64,000 bases of DNA from contig NZ_JWLW01000012.1 in assembly GCF_000808575.1 (NCBI RefSeq), positions 124,001-188,000 of the forward strand. The letters run 5' to 3'. Source of the stretch: Alteromonas marina. Lineage in GTDB: Bacteria; Pseudomonadota; Gammaproteobacteria; Enterobacterales; Alteromonadaceae. The position numbers and the translations under genes were made by a program. The notes beneath the pieces were generated by a model that made no database searches, was not told where the DNA came from, and saw only the letters and a list, made by a program, of their open reading frames with translations. Below are positions 18,984 to 28,111 of this stretch, piece by piece (within the stretch, counting starts at the first letter, position 1; every line of letters begins with the position of its first letter).

Positions 18984-21014
18984 TCAACCTTCAGCAACCA
19001 CATAAATGTCACCGTCGTAAATACCTTGCACGGTTAGCTTTTGGCTTGCCAGTGCCTGAAGATAATCAATATGCGCTTGCTCCACTTTTTGCCCCGGAAC
19101 AATAAGCGGAATACCTGGAGGGTACGGTGTAATTAAACCTGCTGCTGTGCGACCAACGCTGCTTTGCCATGGAATGGCTTCTCTAGGGCTGAAAAACGCT
19201 TTCGACGGAAGGTCGTCTAAATGAATGGGCGGAATGTCTGCCGGTAACGGGCTCTTGCTCTTGCGCTTACTAAGGTTAACAGCACCGTCATCAAGACGTT
19301 TCAATGCATTGTACAGCCTTACAATTTTAGAGCGCATTCCGCCTAGCGTAAGCAGTACTAAAATAGTGCTATGGGTAAACTTCTCTATTTCTAAACCGAC
19401 TTCGTCCATCAAGAAACGATGTATTTCTTGATTTGAATAATCAAGCGCCGATACGTCAATTAAGATTTTAAGCGGGTCGTGCCCAATGTTGTCACTTTCA
19501 AAGTGAGAAAACATATTCGCAAAGTCACTGGGCGAAAGTATCTTAAGTCGCTTGAACTTGGCCATTTGCGACTTGAGCTCGGCCACATTACTTAATAGCT
19601 CATTAAGGATTTTGTAGCCTTCCATTTCCAACTGTTGACGACAAACATCAAGCGAAGCAATAAGTTGATACTTGGGCGAGGTGCTGGTGTGAATAGCAAA
19701 GACCTCTTTAAAGAAGTCTTTATCGAATTCTGGGTCGTTTACGTGAATAAAGGATGCTTGCGAGAAGGCCGACACCACTTTGTGCGCAGAGTGAGTAATA
19801 TAGTCTGCCCCAGCTGCGATAGCAGAGTAGTCACGTAATGCAGGGTGGAACAATGAATACGCAAACCATGCTTCGTCAATGAACACTTTAATGCCATGCT
19901 CATGGGCTAAATTTACGACTTGCTTAAGGTCAGTCAATAACCCGTCATAGGTACAGCCCGTCAGCACGATAAGTTTAGCGTCAGAATTCTCTTCAATAAG
20001 CTGCTTAATTTGCGCCATTTTAGGCGGTGAAAATATACCGTATTCAGGGTTGAATACGCTGTCTAAATACACTGGCATGGCTCGCGCCTGAATAATGCCG
20101 TAGTGCACTGACTTGTGGCAGTTTCTGTCGGCAATAACTTTGTCGCCCTCACGCAACAGCGTCTGCAAAATAATTTTGTTTGATGTAGAAGATCCGTTCG
20201 TGACGAAATAGGAATGGCGAACTTCAAATGTATTCGCGACAGCGGCTTGCGCTTTACCAATAGCGTGAGTGCCATCTGATAGTGAACCCAGCGAGTCTAC
20301 GCTTACCGATAAGTCACTAACAAACACGTTACGGCCAAAGAAACGATAAAAATCACTGATATAGGGTGAATTTCTAAAGCTTGCGCCACCGCTGTGACCT
20401 GGCGTATGCCACGAGTCATTAGACTCTACTACATAGTCTTTGTATTCAGTCCAAAACGGCGTTTCGTTTCTATCATCAAAGTCATTGATGATATAACCCA
20501 AAATGGACTCTGGGTCTGAAATAATGTCGTTACGATAGAAGAATGATTCAATGCCATTGGCTTGGTTTACAATATCCAGCCCTTTTACTGCATCGCCTAA
20601 GACATACACGGGGAGCTCAGGGCGAATTCGTTTAATGGCGTCGATAACTCTGGCGTTATTATCAATTACCGCGTTGCGTGCAGACGACTTTTCGCTTGTG
20701 GTTTTCTCGTTCGCGTTTTGTGAACTGATACTTTCGGCTACGGGGCTCGCACTTTCACTAATTGCGCCATTTAAAGGCACTAGGTCTGTCAGCTCTTTAA
20801 CCTTCGCTACCACATCCCAGCTAAATACCACAGCCTGAATGTCACCGTCTTCACGAACAAATTGTAGTGCCTTTGCAACGGAATTTGCCTCTAGCAGACT
20901 TATTTCCACATCGCTTCGGTCAAAGTAGGCAATGGTGTTACCTATACTTGATGTAATTTGTTCCAACAGATCAACAGCATCTTCTATAACAAGAATTTTT
21001 AAATGAGGGCGCAT
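18984..21014 (-). CDS. Orn/Lys/Arg decarboxylase-family PLP enzyme
   Basis: Large fold-type I PLP enzyme. Residues about 1-130 form a receiver-like wing domain (MRPHLKILVIEDAVDLLE), as in inducible basic amino-acid decarboxylases. The PLP lysine is in THSAHKVVSAFSQ, preceded by the cofactor Asp in DEAWFAYSLFHPALR. The C-terminal domain ends with TPYPPGIPLIVPGQ, typical of this family. At 676 residues it is somewhat shorter than LdcI/AdiA (about 715-755). An Asn/Ser/Glu-rich insert near residues 82-120 interrupts the wing domain and is probably a flexible linker. Whether it makes agmatine, cadaverine or putrescine is not clear. No antiporter gene is adjacent, which argues against a dedicated acid-resistance module. 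Confidence 0.88.
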   Translation of the reverse strand: MRPHLKILVIEDAVDLLEQITSSIGNTIAYFDRSDVEISLLEANSVAKALQFVREDGDIQAVVFSWDVVAKVKELTDLVPLNGAISESASPVAESISSQNANEKTTSEKSSARNAVIDNNARVIDAIKRIRPELPVYVLGDAVKGLDIVNQANGIESFFYRNDIISDPESILGYIINDFDDRNETPFWTEYKDYVVESNDSWHTPGHSGGASFRNSPYISDFYRFFGRNVFVSDLSVSVDSLGSLSDGTHAIGKAQAAVANTFEVRHSYFVTNGSSTSNKIILQTLLREGDKVIADRNCHKSVHYGIIQARAMPVYLDSVFNPEYGIFSPPKMAQIKQLIEENSDAKLIVLTGCTYDGLLTDLKQVVNLAHEHGIKVFIDEAWFAYSLFHPALRDYSAIAAGADYITHSAHKVVSAFSQASFIHVNDPEFDKDFFKEVFAIHTSTSPKYQLIASLDVCRQQLEMEGYKILNELLSNVAELKSQMAKFKRLKILSPSDFANMFSHFESDNIGHDPLKILIDVSALDYSNQEIHRFLMDEVGLEIEKFTHSTILVLLTLGGMRSKIVRLYNALKRLDDGAVNLSKRKSKSPLPADIPPIHLDDLPSKAFFSPREAIPWQSSVGRTAAGLITPYPPGIPLIVPGQKVEQAHIDYLQALASQKLTVQGIYDGDIYVVAEG

Positions 21015-21213
21015 TAACCAACCATGTAATTAATAGTGAGCATTTAGCACTAGGCTAAAACTCATAAAACCAAGAATAAATAAACTAAGAATCTATAAAC
21101 TAAACACAGTAAAACTAAAAATAGTGTAACTCTGAATTTCACTGGTGTCGTGTAAACTCTTGCTATGCCGTAATAAAAGTGCGTAAACGAATTGAACCGG
21201 GGCTAAACCACTC

Positions 21214-21579
21214 ATGCACACACCTTCCCTTCAAAACCAATTCCCACACGCTTATCTTTCAAACTTAACAGAGCACAAAAGTAACCTACGAGAATTCTTA
21301 CACTACGCGAAAAATGTGCTCCCTTCTATTGCTTCAACGAAGAAAAGCACCTGGCCAATACATCATGACCACTGTTTTATGCGGGTGATTTTAGACAATA
21401 TTGTCGGCTGTGCTTGGTATGAGGTCATTGCGTCTCCGGCCTATAAAAACCTGACCGACAAGCAAGCCAGCGCTGCATTAAACCTTGCCAAACAAATAGC
21501 CACTGACAGTGTCTCGCTTCACGTACTCAACCAACGCTCGAAACAATGGCGCAATAAGCAGCTAAAGCTGGAGTTTTAG
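21214..21579 (+). CDS. Conserved hypothetical protein (121 aa)
   Basis: Small soluble protein with no signal peptide. Notable residues are WPIHHDHCFMRVILDNIVG (His-x-Asp-His-Cys cluster) and a basic C-terminus (NQRSKQWRNKQLK). It resembles an uncharacterised gammaproteobacterial family that I cannot name with certainty. It is directly followed, with one base between, by a second small basic protein, so they form a two-gene unit. The divergent neighbour is the PLP decarboxylase. Confidence 0.7.
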   Translation: MHTPSLQNQFPHAYLSNLTEHKSNLREFLHYAKNVLPSIASTKKSTWPIHHDHCFMRVILDNIVGCAWYEVIASPAYKNLTDKQASAALNLAKQIATDSVSLHVLNQRSKQWRNKQLKLEF

Positions 21580-21580
21580 T

Positions 21581-21787
21581 ATGACAAAACGAACAACCAT
21601 TAACGACGCAATTTTAATAGAAGATGGCCAAGACCTAGAGCGAATTGTGAAAGATAAACGTGCGCAATGGCGGGCTAATAACGCGAAAGCGCGTCGCAGG
21701 CAACGCCGATATAAAAAGAAGCTTATTGCAGAACTTCCGCGAATTATTACCGATATTCATAGCACATATCCCGAAGATGAAGCCTAA
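21581..21787 (+). CDS. Small basic hypothetical protein (68 aa)
   Basis: Highly basic 68-residue protein (KARRRQRRYKKKLIAEL in the middle), starting one base after the preceding stop, so translation is probably coupled. The Arg/Lys stretch suggests nucleic-acid or ribosome association. No family recognised. Confidence 0.65.
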   Translation: MTKRTTINDAILIEDGQDLERIVKDKRAQWRANNAKARRRQRRYKKKLIAELPRIITDIHSTYPEDEA

Positions 21788-21893
21788 AGCACTATCATAA
21801 AAGAAATCAATTACCTACAATCACTGCTAGAAAGTTGCGCTTAACAGAGTGTAACGTAAATTAATTCCTACTAAGAAAGTGACAGGACATACC

Positions 21894-22550
21894 ATGGCGT
21901 TTAATTTAGCTATTAATAACGATATTGCAGTAATCACCTTTGACGACGGAAAAGTTAACGCCGTTGGCTTTGAGCTTATTCAGCAGTTTAACGATGCCTT
22001 AGATGAAGCAGAGCAAAACGCAAAAGCGGTTGTATTACACGGCGGTGAAGGCAAGTTTTGCGGCGGGTTTGATTTATCGGTAATGAAAGCCGACGACAAA
22101 GCAAAACAACACGAGTTGGTATCAAAAGGCGCTGAGCTAATCGTACGCCTATATAGCTTCCCACTACCTGTAGTCGTTGCTGCAGAAGGTCACAGCATTG
22201 CAATGGGCGCAATTATGCTTATGGCTGCTGACCTGCGCATTGGTAAAGACGCAGATACTAAGTATGGTCTTAATGAAACCGCCATTGGCATGGTGCTTCC
22301 GCCATTCGGAATGGAGCTAGCTAAAGCTAGACTTGCCAACACCAGCCAAACCGAAGCCTTACTTTTCTCGCGTATCTACCAAGGCAGCGAAGCGGTTAAA
22401 GCGGGCTTTTTAGATGCTGCAGTACCTCAAGAGCAGGTTTTAGCAACGGCTATGGGTTATGCAGAAAAACTGAAAATGTTGCCTAGACAGTCTTTTGCTG
22501 AGTCTAAAATTCAGATGCGTAAAGAGACAATAGCCAAGATGCAAGCCTAG
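21894..22550 (+). CDS. Enoyl-CoA hydratase/isomerase (crotonase) family protein
   Basis: 218-residue crotonase-fold enzyme acting on acyl-CoA thioesters. Seen are KFCGGFDLSVM and AAEGHSIAMGAIMLMAADLRIG, which form the oxyanion hole and CoA site. LNETAIGMVLPPFGME carries a Glu where catalytic acids are found. It is shorter than typical hydratases (about 255-260) and lacks much of the C-terminal trimerisation helices, so the reaction (hydratase, isomerase or other) is uncertain. AGGA 6 bp upstream supports the ATG at 21894 over the GTG at 21879. It stands alone, followed by a strong bidirectional hairpin. Confidence 0.88.
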   Translation: MAFNLAINNDIAVITFDDGKVNAVGFELIQQFNDALDEAEQNAKAVVLHGGEGKFCGGFDLSVMKADDKAKQHELVSKGAELIVRLYSFPLPVVVAAEGHSIAMGAIMLMAADLRIGKDADTKYGLNETAIGMVLPPFGMELAKARLANTSQTEALLFSRIYQGSEAVKAGFLDAAVPQEQVLATAMGYAEKLKMLPRQSFAESKIQMRKETIAKMQA

Positions 22551-22562
22551 GCCCTAGTTTGT

Positions 22563-22599
22563 AACAACGCGTTGAGGCTTGATATTTCAACGCGTTGTT
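22563..22599. terminator. Bidirectional terminator hairpin
   Basis: AACAACGCGTTGA (22563-22575) and TCAACGCGTTGTT (22587-22599) form a perfect 13-bp stem with an 11-nt loop between the convergent crotonase and Mpo1-like genes. It can serve both directions. Confidence 0.7.
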
Positions 22600-22608
22600 T
22601 AGAAGTAA

Positions 22609-23124
22609 TTACTTTACAGGGCCAGAACGGCGTTCTATTTCTTCTTTAAGGGCACCTCTTAGGCCTAGCTCAAAGCTTAATTCCGCAAGCACAAATAGTG
22701 GCCCTATCGCCAACCCCATAATGTCGTCAACAAAAGCTGGCTTTTTGCCCTCAAAATGATGACCGATAAACTGAAGCACCCAACCACCAATAAAGATACC
22801 TAGTGAGACTGCAAGCCATACTCCTATACCATTTTGCGCGATAGGTTGGGCGAAATAGACCATAGCGCCTGTTATTAGCGTCATCACTGCGCCAAGCTTT
22901 ATATCTAACTTTATATAGAACGCATTACCTATCGCCCAAACAAACAGCGCAGGACTTACAACCATGTCTCCAAAAATTGGGGCATTGACGAGAAATGCAG
23001 GCTTACTCAACAAACAGAATACCGAGAAAACGATGAGTGGAATTCCGATGTAATGGGTATATATGTTTCTTTGATCTCGGTGGTACTTGGCGTACTCACT
23101 TAAGTGCTGTTCTAAATTTTTCAT
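22609..23124 (-). CDS. Mpo1-like (DUF962) membrane protein
   Basis: 171-residue integral membrane protein with about four hydrophobic segments. Family signatures are YHRDQRNIYTHYIGIP near the N-terminus and QFIGHHFEGKKPAFVDD near the C-terminus; their histidines form the metal site. The yeast homologue Mpo1 is an Fe(II) dioxygenase in alpha-oxidation of 2-hydroxy fatty acids; the bacterial role is probably related lipid oxidation. Divergent from the META-MliC lipoprotein, with a 16-bp palindrome in the shared upstream region. Confidence 0.9.
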   Translation of the reverse strand: MKNLEQHLSEYAKYHRDQRNIYTHYIGIPLIVFSVFCLLSKPAFLVNAPIFGDMVVSPALFVWAIGNAFYIKLDIKLGAVMTLITGAMVYFAQPIAQNGIGVWLAVSLGIFIGGWVLQFIGHHFEGKKPAFVDDIMGLAIGPLFVLAELSFELGLRGALKEEIERRSGPVK

Positions 23125-23184
23125 GCTGCTTCAACCACAAGTTAAATCGATGTTTAAGTTTACTCTGCTCCCGCAGTCACAAAC

Positions 23185-23200
23185 TGTCGTCTTGACGACA
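23185..23200. promoter_or_regulatory. 16-bp palindrome in a divergent promoter region
   Basis: TGTCGTCTTGACGACA: arms TGTCGTC and GACGACA around TT, between the divergent Mpo1-like gene (start 23124) and the META-MliC gene (start 23297). Its position and symmetry suit a dimeric repressor. The regulator is unknown. Confidence 0.4.
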
Positions 23201-23296
23201 AAGTAAACCAACGTCTATTTAGGACAGGAAACTTAGGGTGAACTTCGTAGGCAATCACGAATCATAGTAAAATTGATTAAAACAATTGGAGTTTTC

Positions 23297-24160
23297 ATGA
23301 CTTACAGGAAGTACCTTTGTGCTTTGGCAGGTTCAGCGCTTCTTTTTTTAACAGCGTGCAGCTCGGCTCCCTCACTCTATTCGAATAATAGCGAGGGCAG
23401 TGAAAAGCATACCGAAGGCAAACCGCTTACGTTGGCTGCCAGTCATTGGCAAGTTGAAAGTATAGGTCAGGCAGGAATTATTGATTTCAGTCATGTTACG
23501 CTTAACGTAAATACAAGAGGCGACACAAGCAGAATCAGCGGCAGTACAGGTTGTAATCAGTTTACTGGAGCGCTTAATGTAGAAGAAGCAGAAACAGTAT
23601 TTAGTAATGAAAACTCAACTGAACCCTTTTCCACTGATAAGCTCATTCTCACCAAAAAGGCATGTGCGCCTGCACTGATGAAACAAGAGCAACGCTTTAT
23701 CGACATGCTAGCCGCATCGAAAAGTTATTCGATAGTGGAAAACACTTGGTTGGTGCTTTATGACGGTAATGGCAATGAAACGATTAAGGCGATAGTTGCA
23801 CAGATCTCTCAATCGACGACCAGTCAACCGGCTAGTGCAACAAAAAACAGTGTAAACACTAAGTTACTTAACCAGGCATCATCGCGAAAACAAGATGTTA
23901 TTAGCGCCAATGAACAAGAGTCGACCCAAACATATAAATGCGAAACGCCTAATGCCAATCTGACTACATTACGTGTAAATACGCTCGGGCCAGACACATT
24001 GGCCTTATTATTAAATAATACCCATCAGATCGTTCAGCTATCGCGTTCAGCATCGGGGGCCAAATACACCAACAACAAGAACGTGGTGTTTTGGAACAAA
24101 GGTGATGTTGCCACCCTTTCGATCAACTCAGGTTATTACCACTGTAATTTAAGCACCTAA
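23297..24160 (+). CDS. META and MliC domain lipoprotein
   Basis: Lipoprotein with signal and lipobox FLTACSSA, cysteine near residue 21. Residues about 45-165 form a META/HslJ domain (ISGSTGCNQFTGAL and LTKKACAPALM). After an Asn/Ser/Thr-rich linker, residues about 215-287 match the MliC fold of C-type lysozyme inhibitors (YKCETP, VFWNKGDVATL, YYHCNL, with paired cysteines). Likely a periplasmic or outer-membrane protein helping resist lysozyme. GGAG 5 bp upstream fixes the ATG at 23297; the TTG at 23273 is unlikely. Confidence 0.85.
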   Translation: MTYRKYLCALAGSALLFLTACSSAPSLYSNNSEGSEKHTEGKPLTLAASHWQVESIGQAGIIDFSHVTLNVNTRGDTSRISGSTGCNQFTGALNVEEAETVFSNENSTEPFSTDKLILTKKACAPALMKQEQRFIDMLAASKSYSIVENTWLVLYDGNGNETIKAIVAQISQSTTSQPASATKNSVNTKLLNQASSRKQDVISANEQESTQTYKCETPNANLTTLRVNTLGPDTLALLLNNTHQIVQLSRSASGAKYTNNKNVVFWNKGDVATLSINSGYYHCNLST

Positions 24161-24546
24161 AGCGAAGCTTTTAGCGTATACCAAACACAATAAAAAAGAC
24201 CCCTAGTAATTGGATAGTCTACTTATCGGGGGTCACTTCATAGCTACCCATTAAGCGACTCTTTCCAGTCCTATCAAACTGTGCATCAAAGTTATATAAA
24301 GCAGTTGCATTTAGTCCTGTACGTTCAACTCAATTAGTTTCAGTTAAACATTTTCACACCTTTAATCAGCCAATAAAAAGCGAATTAGGTAATTAGTTAA
24401 CCGATTATTTATATAATTAATGTTGAAAATATTAACTATTAGAATCATCAACTTAACCTCACCCCAAATACATAAACCCTTTAGAAATGTAACCTTAAAC
24501 AAAGTTCACAAGTTGAAACAATAGTTAGAACACTATACAATTTATT

Positions 24547-24567
24547 TTTATTGAACGACCAATTAAA
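24547..24567. promoter_or_regulatory. BetI-like operator candidate
   Basis: TTTATTGAACGACCAATTAAA has ATTG and CAAT half-sites in near-symmetry, reminiscent of TetR-type BetI sites in other gammaproteobacteria. It lies 240 bp before betB. Assignment is by resemblance only. Confidence 0.3.
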
Positions 24568-24613
24568 ATAAAATCATCATTAAAAAGGCGTATTAAATTG
24601 CGTTTGAAAGCCT

Positions 24614-24631
24614 TCAATCATGCATGATTGA
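24614..24631. promoter_or_regulatory. Perfect 18-bp palindrome upstream of betB
   Basis: TCAATCATGCATGATTGA reads the same on both strands over 18 bases. It lies about 176 bp before the betB start. A perfect palindrome of this length in a promoter region is a strong candidate binding site for a dimeric regulator. Confidence 0.45.
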
Positions 24632-24806
24632 CGCAGTAGGTAATGATGTTTTTTTTACAGGGTGCTTTTTAAAAAGCGAAATTAGTTTCAACACTATTCA
24701 TCGTTTTGAAACTATTCCTACGTATTAGATATTCGTAAAAGAAGTTAACGCGCAGTACCCGCAAATTGGCGAAAGTTTTAGTCCTTTTAAAAGTAGGAGT
24801 TTATGC

Positions 24807-26273
24807 ATGTCATTACCGACTTATCAGAATTTCATTCACGGCAAGCCGATGGCAAACAAAAGCAAAGAAACCTTTGCAGTAACCAACCCCGCAACCGGTG
24901 AGGTAATTTACCACGTAGAAGTGGCTGATGAGTTTATTCAACAAGAAGCAATTAAAAGCGCTAAAGAAGGTTTTTCAGTGTGGTCAGTAATGATGCCAAT
25001 TGAAAGAACCCGCATTCTTAATAAAGCGGTTGCATTGCTTCGTGAGCGTAATGACGAACTCGCTAAGCTTGAAGTACTCGATACCGGTAAGCCTATTCAA
25101 GAAGCCGACTGTGTTGATATTGAAACTGGCGCTGATGTCATCGAGTACTATGCCGGCCTTGCTCCTACTCAACTAGGTACCCAGCAGCCTGTGGGTGGCG
25201 ACTTCTTTTATACGCGCAAAGAGGCGTTAGGTATCTGTGCCGGTATTGGCGCATGGAACTACCCTATTCAAATCGCTTGCTGGAAATCAGGCCCTGCTCT
25301 TGCCGCAGGTAATGCGTTTATATTTAAGCCGTCAGAAGAAACCCCTATGGGTGCGCTTAAACTGGCTGAAATTTTCACCGAAGCCGGCGTACCTGACGGC
25401 GTATTCAATGTGGTTCAAGGCGCAGCGCAAGTAGGTCAGTGGCTTACAAACAGCCCTGACATTGAGAAAGTGTCGTTTACTGGTGAGGTAGGCACAGGTA
25501 AAAAAGTGATGCAAAGCGCCGCTGCGTCAAACTTAAAAGACGTAACAATGGAGCTTGGCGGGAAGTCACCGCTTGTAGTATTCGAAGATGCCGACATTAG
25601 CCAAGCTATCAGCGCCGCTATGCTTGGTAATTTTTATACCCAAGGTGAAATCTGCACTAACTGCACCCGTGTTTACGTTCAACGTTCTGTTTATCAAGCC
25701 TTTATTGATGAGCTTAAAGCCCGTACCGAAAACAACATTGTTATGGGCGATCCGCTCGACCCCAACGTAAACCTGGGCGCACTTATTTCTAAAAAGCACC
25801 AAGAGCTGGTACTTGGCTATATTGCTAAAGGAAAAGCAGAAGGTGCAACGCTGTTAACCGGTGGTAACGCTGCCTCTCCGGCATCCGCACCTAATGGCTA
25901 TTTTGTCGAACCAACAATTTTCACCGACTGCACTGACGATATGACTATCGTTAAAGAAGAAATCTTCGGGCCAGTAATGAGCGTGTTAGTTTTCGATGAT
26001 GAAGACGAAGTGATCGCACGCGCGAATGACACTGAGCTAGGTTTAGCTGCCGGTGTATTTAGTAAGGATATCCAGCGCGCGCACCGCGTTATCCACCAGC
26101 TTCAAGCCGGTATTTGCTGGATAAATGCATATGGTAACTCTCCGGCTGAAATGCCTGTAGGCGGCTACAAACAGTCTGGCATTGGACGTGAAAACGGCGT
26201 TGAAACGCTTAATAGCTACACACAAACCAAGTCGGTTTATGTAGGTATGAGCCAAATTGAGAGCCCGTTTTAA
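24807..26273 (+). CDS. betB: Betaine aldehyde dehydrogenase
   Basis: NAD(P)-dependent oxidation of betaine aldehyde to glycine betaine, an osmoprotectant. 488 residues of the ALDH superfamily: IPIERTRIL-like N-terminal region, the coenzyme loop [12 protein letters not shown], the catalytic Glu in [11 protein letters not shown] and the catalytic Cys in [27 protein letters not shown] near the end is typical. AGGAG is 7 bp before the ATG. First gene of a same-strand operon with betA, a BCCT-type transporter and a TorF porin, which gives the functional assignment strong support. Confidence 0.95.
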   Translation: MSLPTYQNFIHGKPMANKSKETFAVTNPATGEVIYHVEVADEFIQQEAIKSAKEGFSVWSVMMPIERTRILNKAVALLRERNDELAKLEVLDTGKPIQEADCVDIETGADVIEYYAGLAPTQLGTQQPVGGDFFYTRKEALGICAGIGAWNYPIQIACWKSGPALAAGNAFIFKPSEETPMGALKLAEIFTEAGVPDGVFNVVQGAAQVGQWLTNSPDIEKVSFTGEVGTGKKVMQSAAASNLKDVTMELGGKSPLVVFEDADISQAISAAMLGNFYTQGEICTNCTRVYVQRSVYQAFIDELKARTENNIVMGDPLDPNVNLGALISKKHQELVLGYIAKGKAEGATLLTGGNAASPASAPNGYFVEPTIFTDCTDDMTIVKEEIFGPVMSVLVFDDEDEVIARANDTELGLAAGVFSKDIQRAHRVIHQLQAGICWINAYGNSPAEMPVGGYKQSGIGRENGVETLNSYTQTKSVYVGMSQIESPF

Positions 26274-26291
26274 GCCGCAGTAGGAGTACAT

Positions 26292-27941
26292 ATGCAGACA
26301 TTTGATTACATTATTGTTGGAGCTGGTTCTGCCGGCTGCGTGCTAGCGAACCGCTTATCAGAAAACCCAAAGCACAAGGTGTTGCTACTGGAAACCGGTG
26401 GCTCAGATAAAAGCATTTTCATCAAGATGCCAACGGCGCTGTCTATTCCTATGAATACCGACAAGTATGCGTGGCAATTCAACACTGAAAAAGAGCCCTA
26501 TTTAAACAACCGTGAAATGCACTGTCCACGCGGCAAAGTGTTGGGCGGCTCGTCATCCATTAACGGTATGGTGTATGTACGCGGCCACGCTAAAGACTTT
26601 GACGAATGGGAAGCTCACGGCGCAGAGGGCTGGAATTATCAAGCATGCCTCCCCTATTTCCAAAAAGCTGAAACCTGGTACAAAGGTAACGACGCGTACC
26701 GAGGTGGCAATGGTGAACTCGGCGTTAACAACGGTAACGAAATGAAGAACCCGCTCTATACGGCCTTCATTAAAGCCGGCGAACAGGCGGGCTACGACAT
26801 CACTAGCGATTACAATGGCAAGCAGCAAGAAGGCTTCGGCCCTATGCATATGACCGTGAAAGACGGTGTACGCAGTTCGGCAAGCCGTGAATATCTTGAC
26901 CCGGTAAAATCGCGTAAGAATTTAACTATAGTGACTGGCGCGCTGGTTACTAAAGTCGTGCTGGAAGATAAAGTCGCAAAAGGCGTTGAATATCTGGTGA
27001 ACGGTAAAACCGAAACTGCCGCCTCTAACGAAGTGATTTTAAGTGCCGGCTCTATTGGCTCGCCACACATCCTGCAACTTTCTGGAATTGGCGACAAAGA
27101 TATTCTTGAAAAAGCAGGTGTCGATGTTAAGCACCACCTGCCGGGTGTGGGTCAAAACCTGCAAGATCATTTGGAATTTTATTTCCAGTACAAGTGCAAA
27201 CAGCCAATTACGTTAAATCGCAAACTGGGCTTAATTTCAAAAGGGTTGATCGGTGCTCGCTGGTTGCTTAACCGTTCTGGGTTAGGCGCTACGAATCACT
27301 TTGAATCTTGCGCGTTCATTCGCTCGAAAGCAGATGTGGAGTGGCCAGACATTCAGTATCACTTCTTGCCTGCCGCTATTCGATACGACGGAAAGTCAGC
27401 GTTTGATGGCGATGGTTTTCAAGTGCACGTAGGTCACAACAAACCTAAAAGTAGAGGTAGCGTAACCCTTCAGTCGGCTAACCCGACGGTTCCACCTAAA
27501 ATTTTGTTTAACTATTTGCAGCATCCAGATGATATCGAAGGGTTTAGAGCATGCGTAAGACTTACACGAGAAATCATCGCACAGTCAGCATTCGACGACT
27601 TCAGAGACGGCGAAATTCAGCCTGGCGAGCACATTCAGACGGATGAAGAAATAGACGCTTTTGTGCGTGAAGCCGTTGAGAGCGCTTACCATCCATCATG
27701 CTCTTGCAAAATGGGTGAAGATGAGATGGCAGTGGTAGATTCTCAAACCAATGTTCATGGCATAGAAGGATTGCGAGTGGTGGATTCTTCTATCTTCCCC
27801 ACAATTCCAAACGGAAACCTAAATGCGCCAACCATCATGGTGGCGGAAAAGGCGGCAGACATCATTCTGGGTAAACCCGCTTTGCCACCACAAAATGTGC
27901 CCGTGGATATTCATCCGCATTGGCAAACAGAGCAACGCTAA
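26292..27941 (+). CDS. betA: Choline dehydrogenase
   Basis: FAD-dependent GMC-family oxidoreductase, membrane-associated, oxidising choline to betaine aldehyde and passing electrons to the respiratory chain. 549 residues: FAD-binding [14 protein letters not shown] at the start, GMC signature [13 protein letters not shown] near residue 80, second signature [18 protein letters not shown] near 250, and the catalytic-His region [10 protein letters not shown] with [17 protein letters not shown] at the C-terminus. AGGAG lies 6 bp before the ATG, 18 bp after betB. Confidence 0.96.
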   Translation: MQTFDYIIVGAGSAGCVLANRLSENPKHKVLLLETGGSDKSIFIKMPTALSIPMNTDKYAWQFNTEKEPYLNNREMHCPRGKVLGGSSSINGMVYVRGHAKDFDEWEAHGAEGWNYQACLPYFQKAETWYKGNDAYRGGNGELGVNNGNEMKNPLYTAFIKAGEQAGYDITSDYNGKQQEGFGPMHMTVKDGVRSSASREYLDPVKSRKNLTIVTGALVTKVVLEDKVAKGVEYLVNGKTETAASNEVILSAGSIGSPHILQLSGIGDKDILEKAGVDVKHHLPGVGQNLQDHLEFYFQYKCKQPITLNRKLGLISKGLIGARWLLNRSGLGATNHFESCAFIRSKADVEWPDIQYHFLPAAIRYDGKSAFDGDGFQVHVGHNKPKSRGSVTLQSANPTVPPKILFNYLQHPDDIEGFRACVRLTREIIAQSAFDDFRDGEIQPGEHIQTDEEIDAFVREAVESAYHPSCSCKMGEDEMAVVDSQTNVHGIEGLRVVDSSIFPTIPNGNLNAPTIMVAEKAADIILGKPALPPQNVPVDIHPHWQTEQR

Positions 27942-28111
27942 ATTTCTGAACTATCTCGCACCAGTGTGCTTGTTGTTAAAGCAAGCGCACCTTCCACAGT
28001 GCCTACATGCCGCCTTCAATATAAGGATTTAATGTGTAGTTGGGTGGACTGTTTAATAACGAAAAAAAGGAAAAAACATGTTTCATTTTTATCAATATTG
28101 GGAGGGTGATA

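Larger units (their letters stand above)
24161..24806. other. Long leader region of the betaine operon
   Basis: 646 bp without a gene, AT-rich. Elements: GACCCC/GGGGTC arms about 25 nt apart (24199-24236), a possible terminator for the lipoprotein gene; a BetI-like imperfect palindrome 24547-24567; a perfect 18-bp palindrome 24614-24631; and an 8-bp inverted repeat AGTTTCAA/TTGAAACT (24684-24713). The betB ribosome-binding site AGGAG lies 7 bp before its ATG. No betI gene is present beside the operon. Confidence 0.6.
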
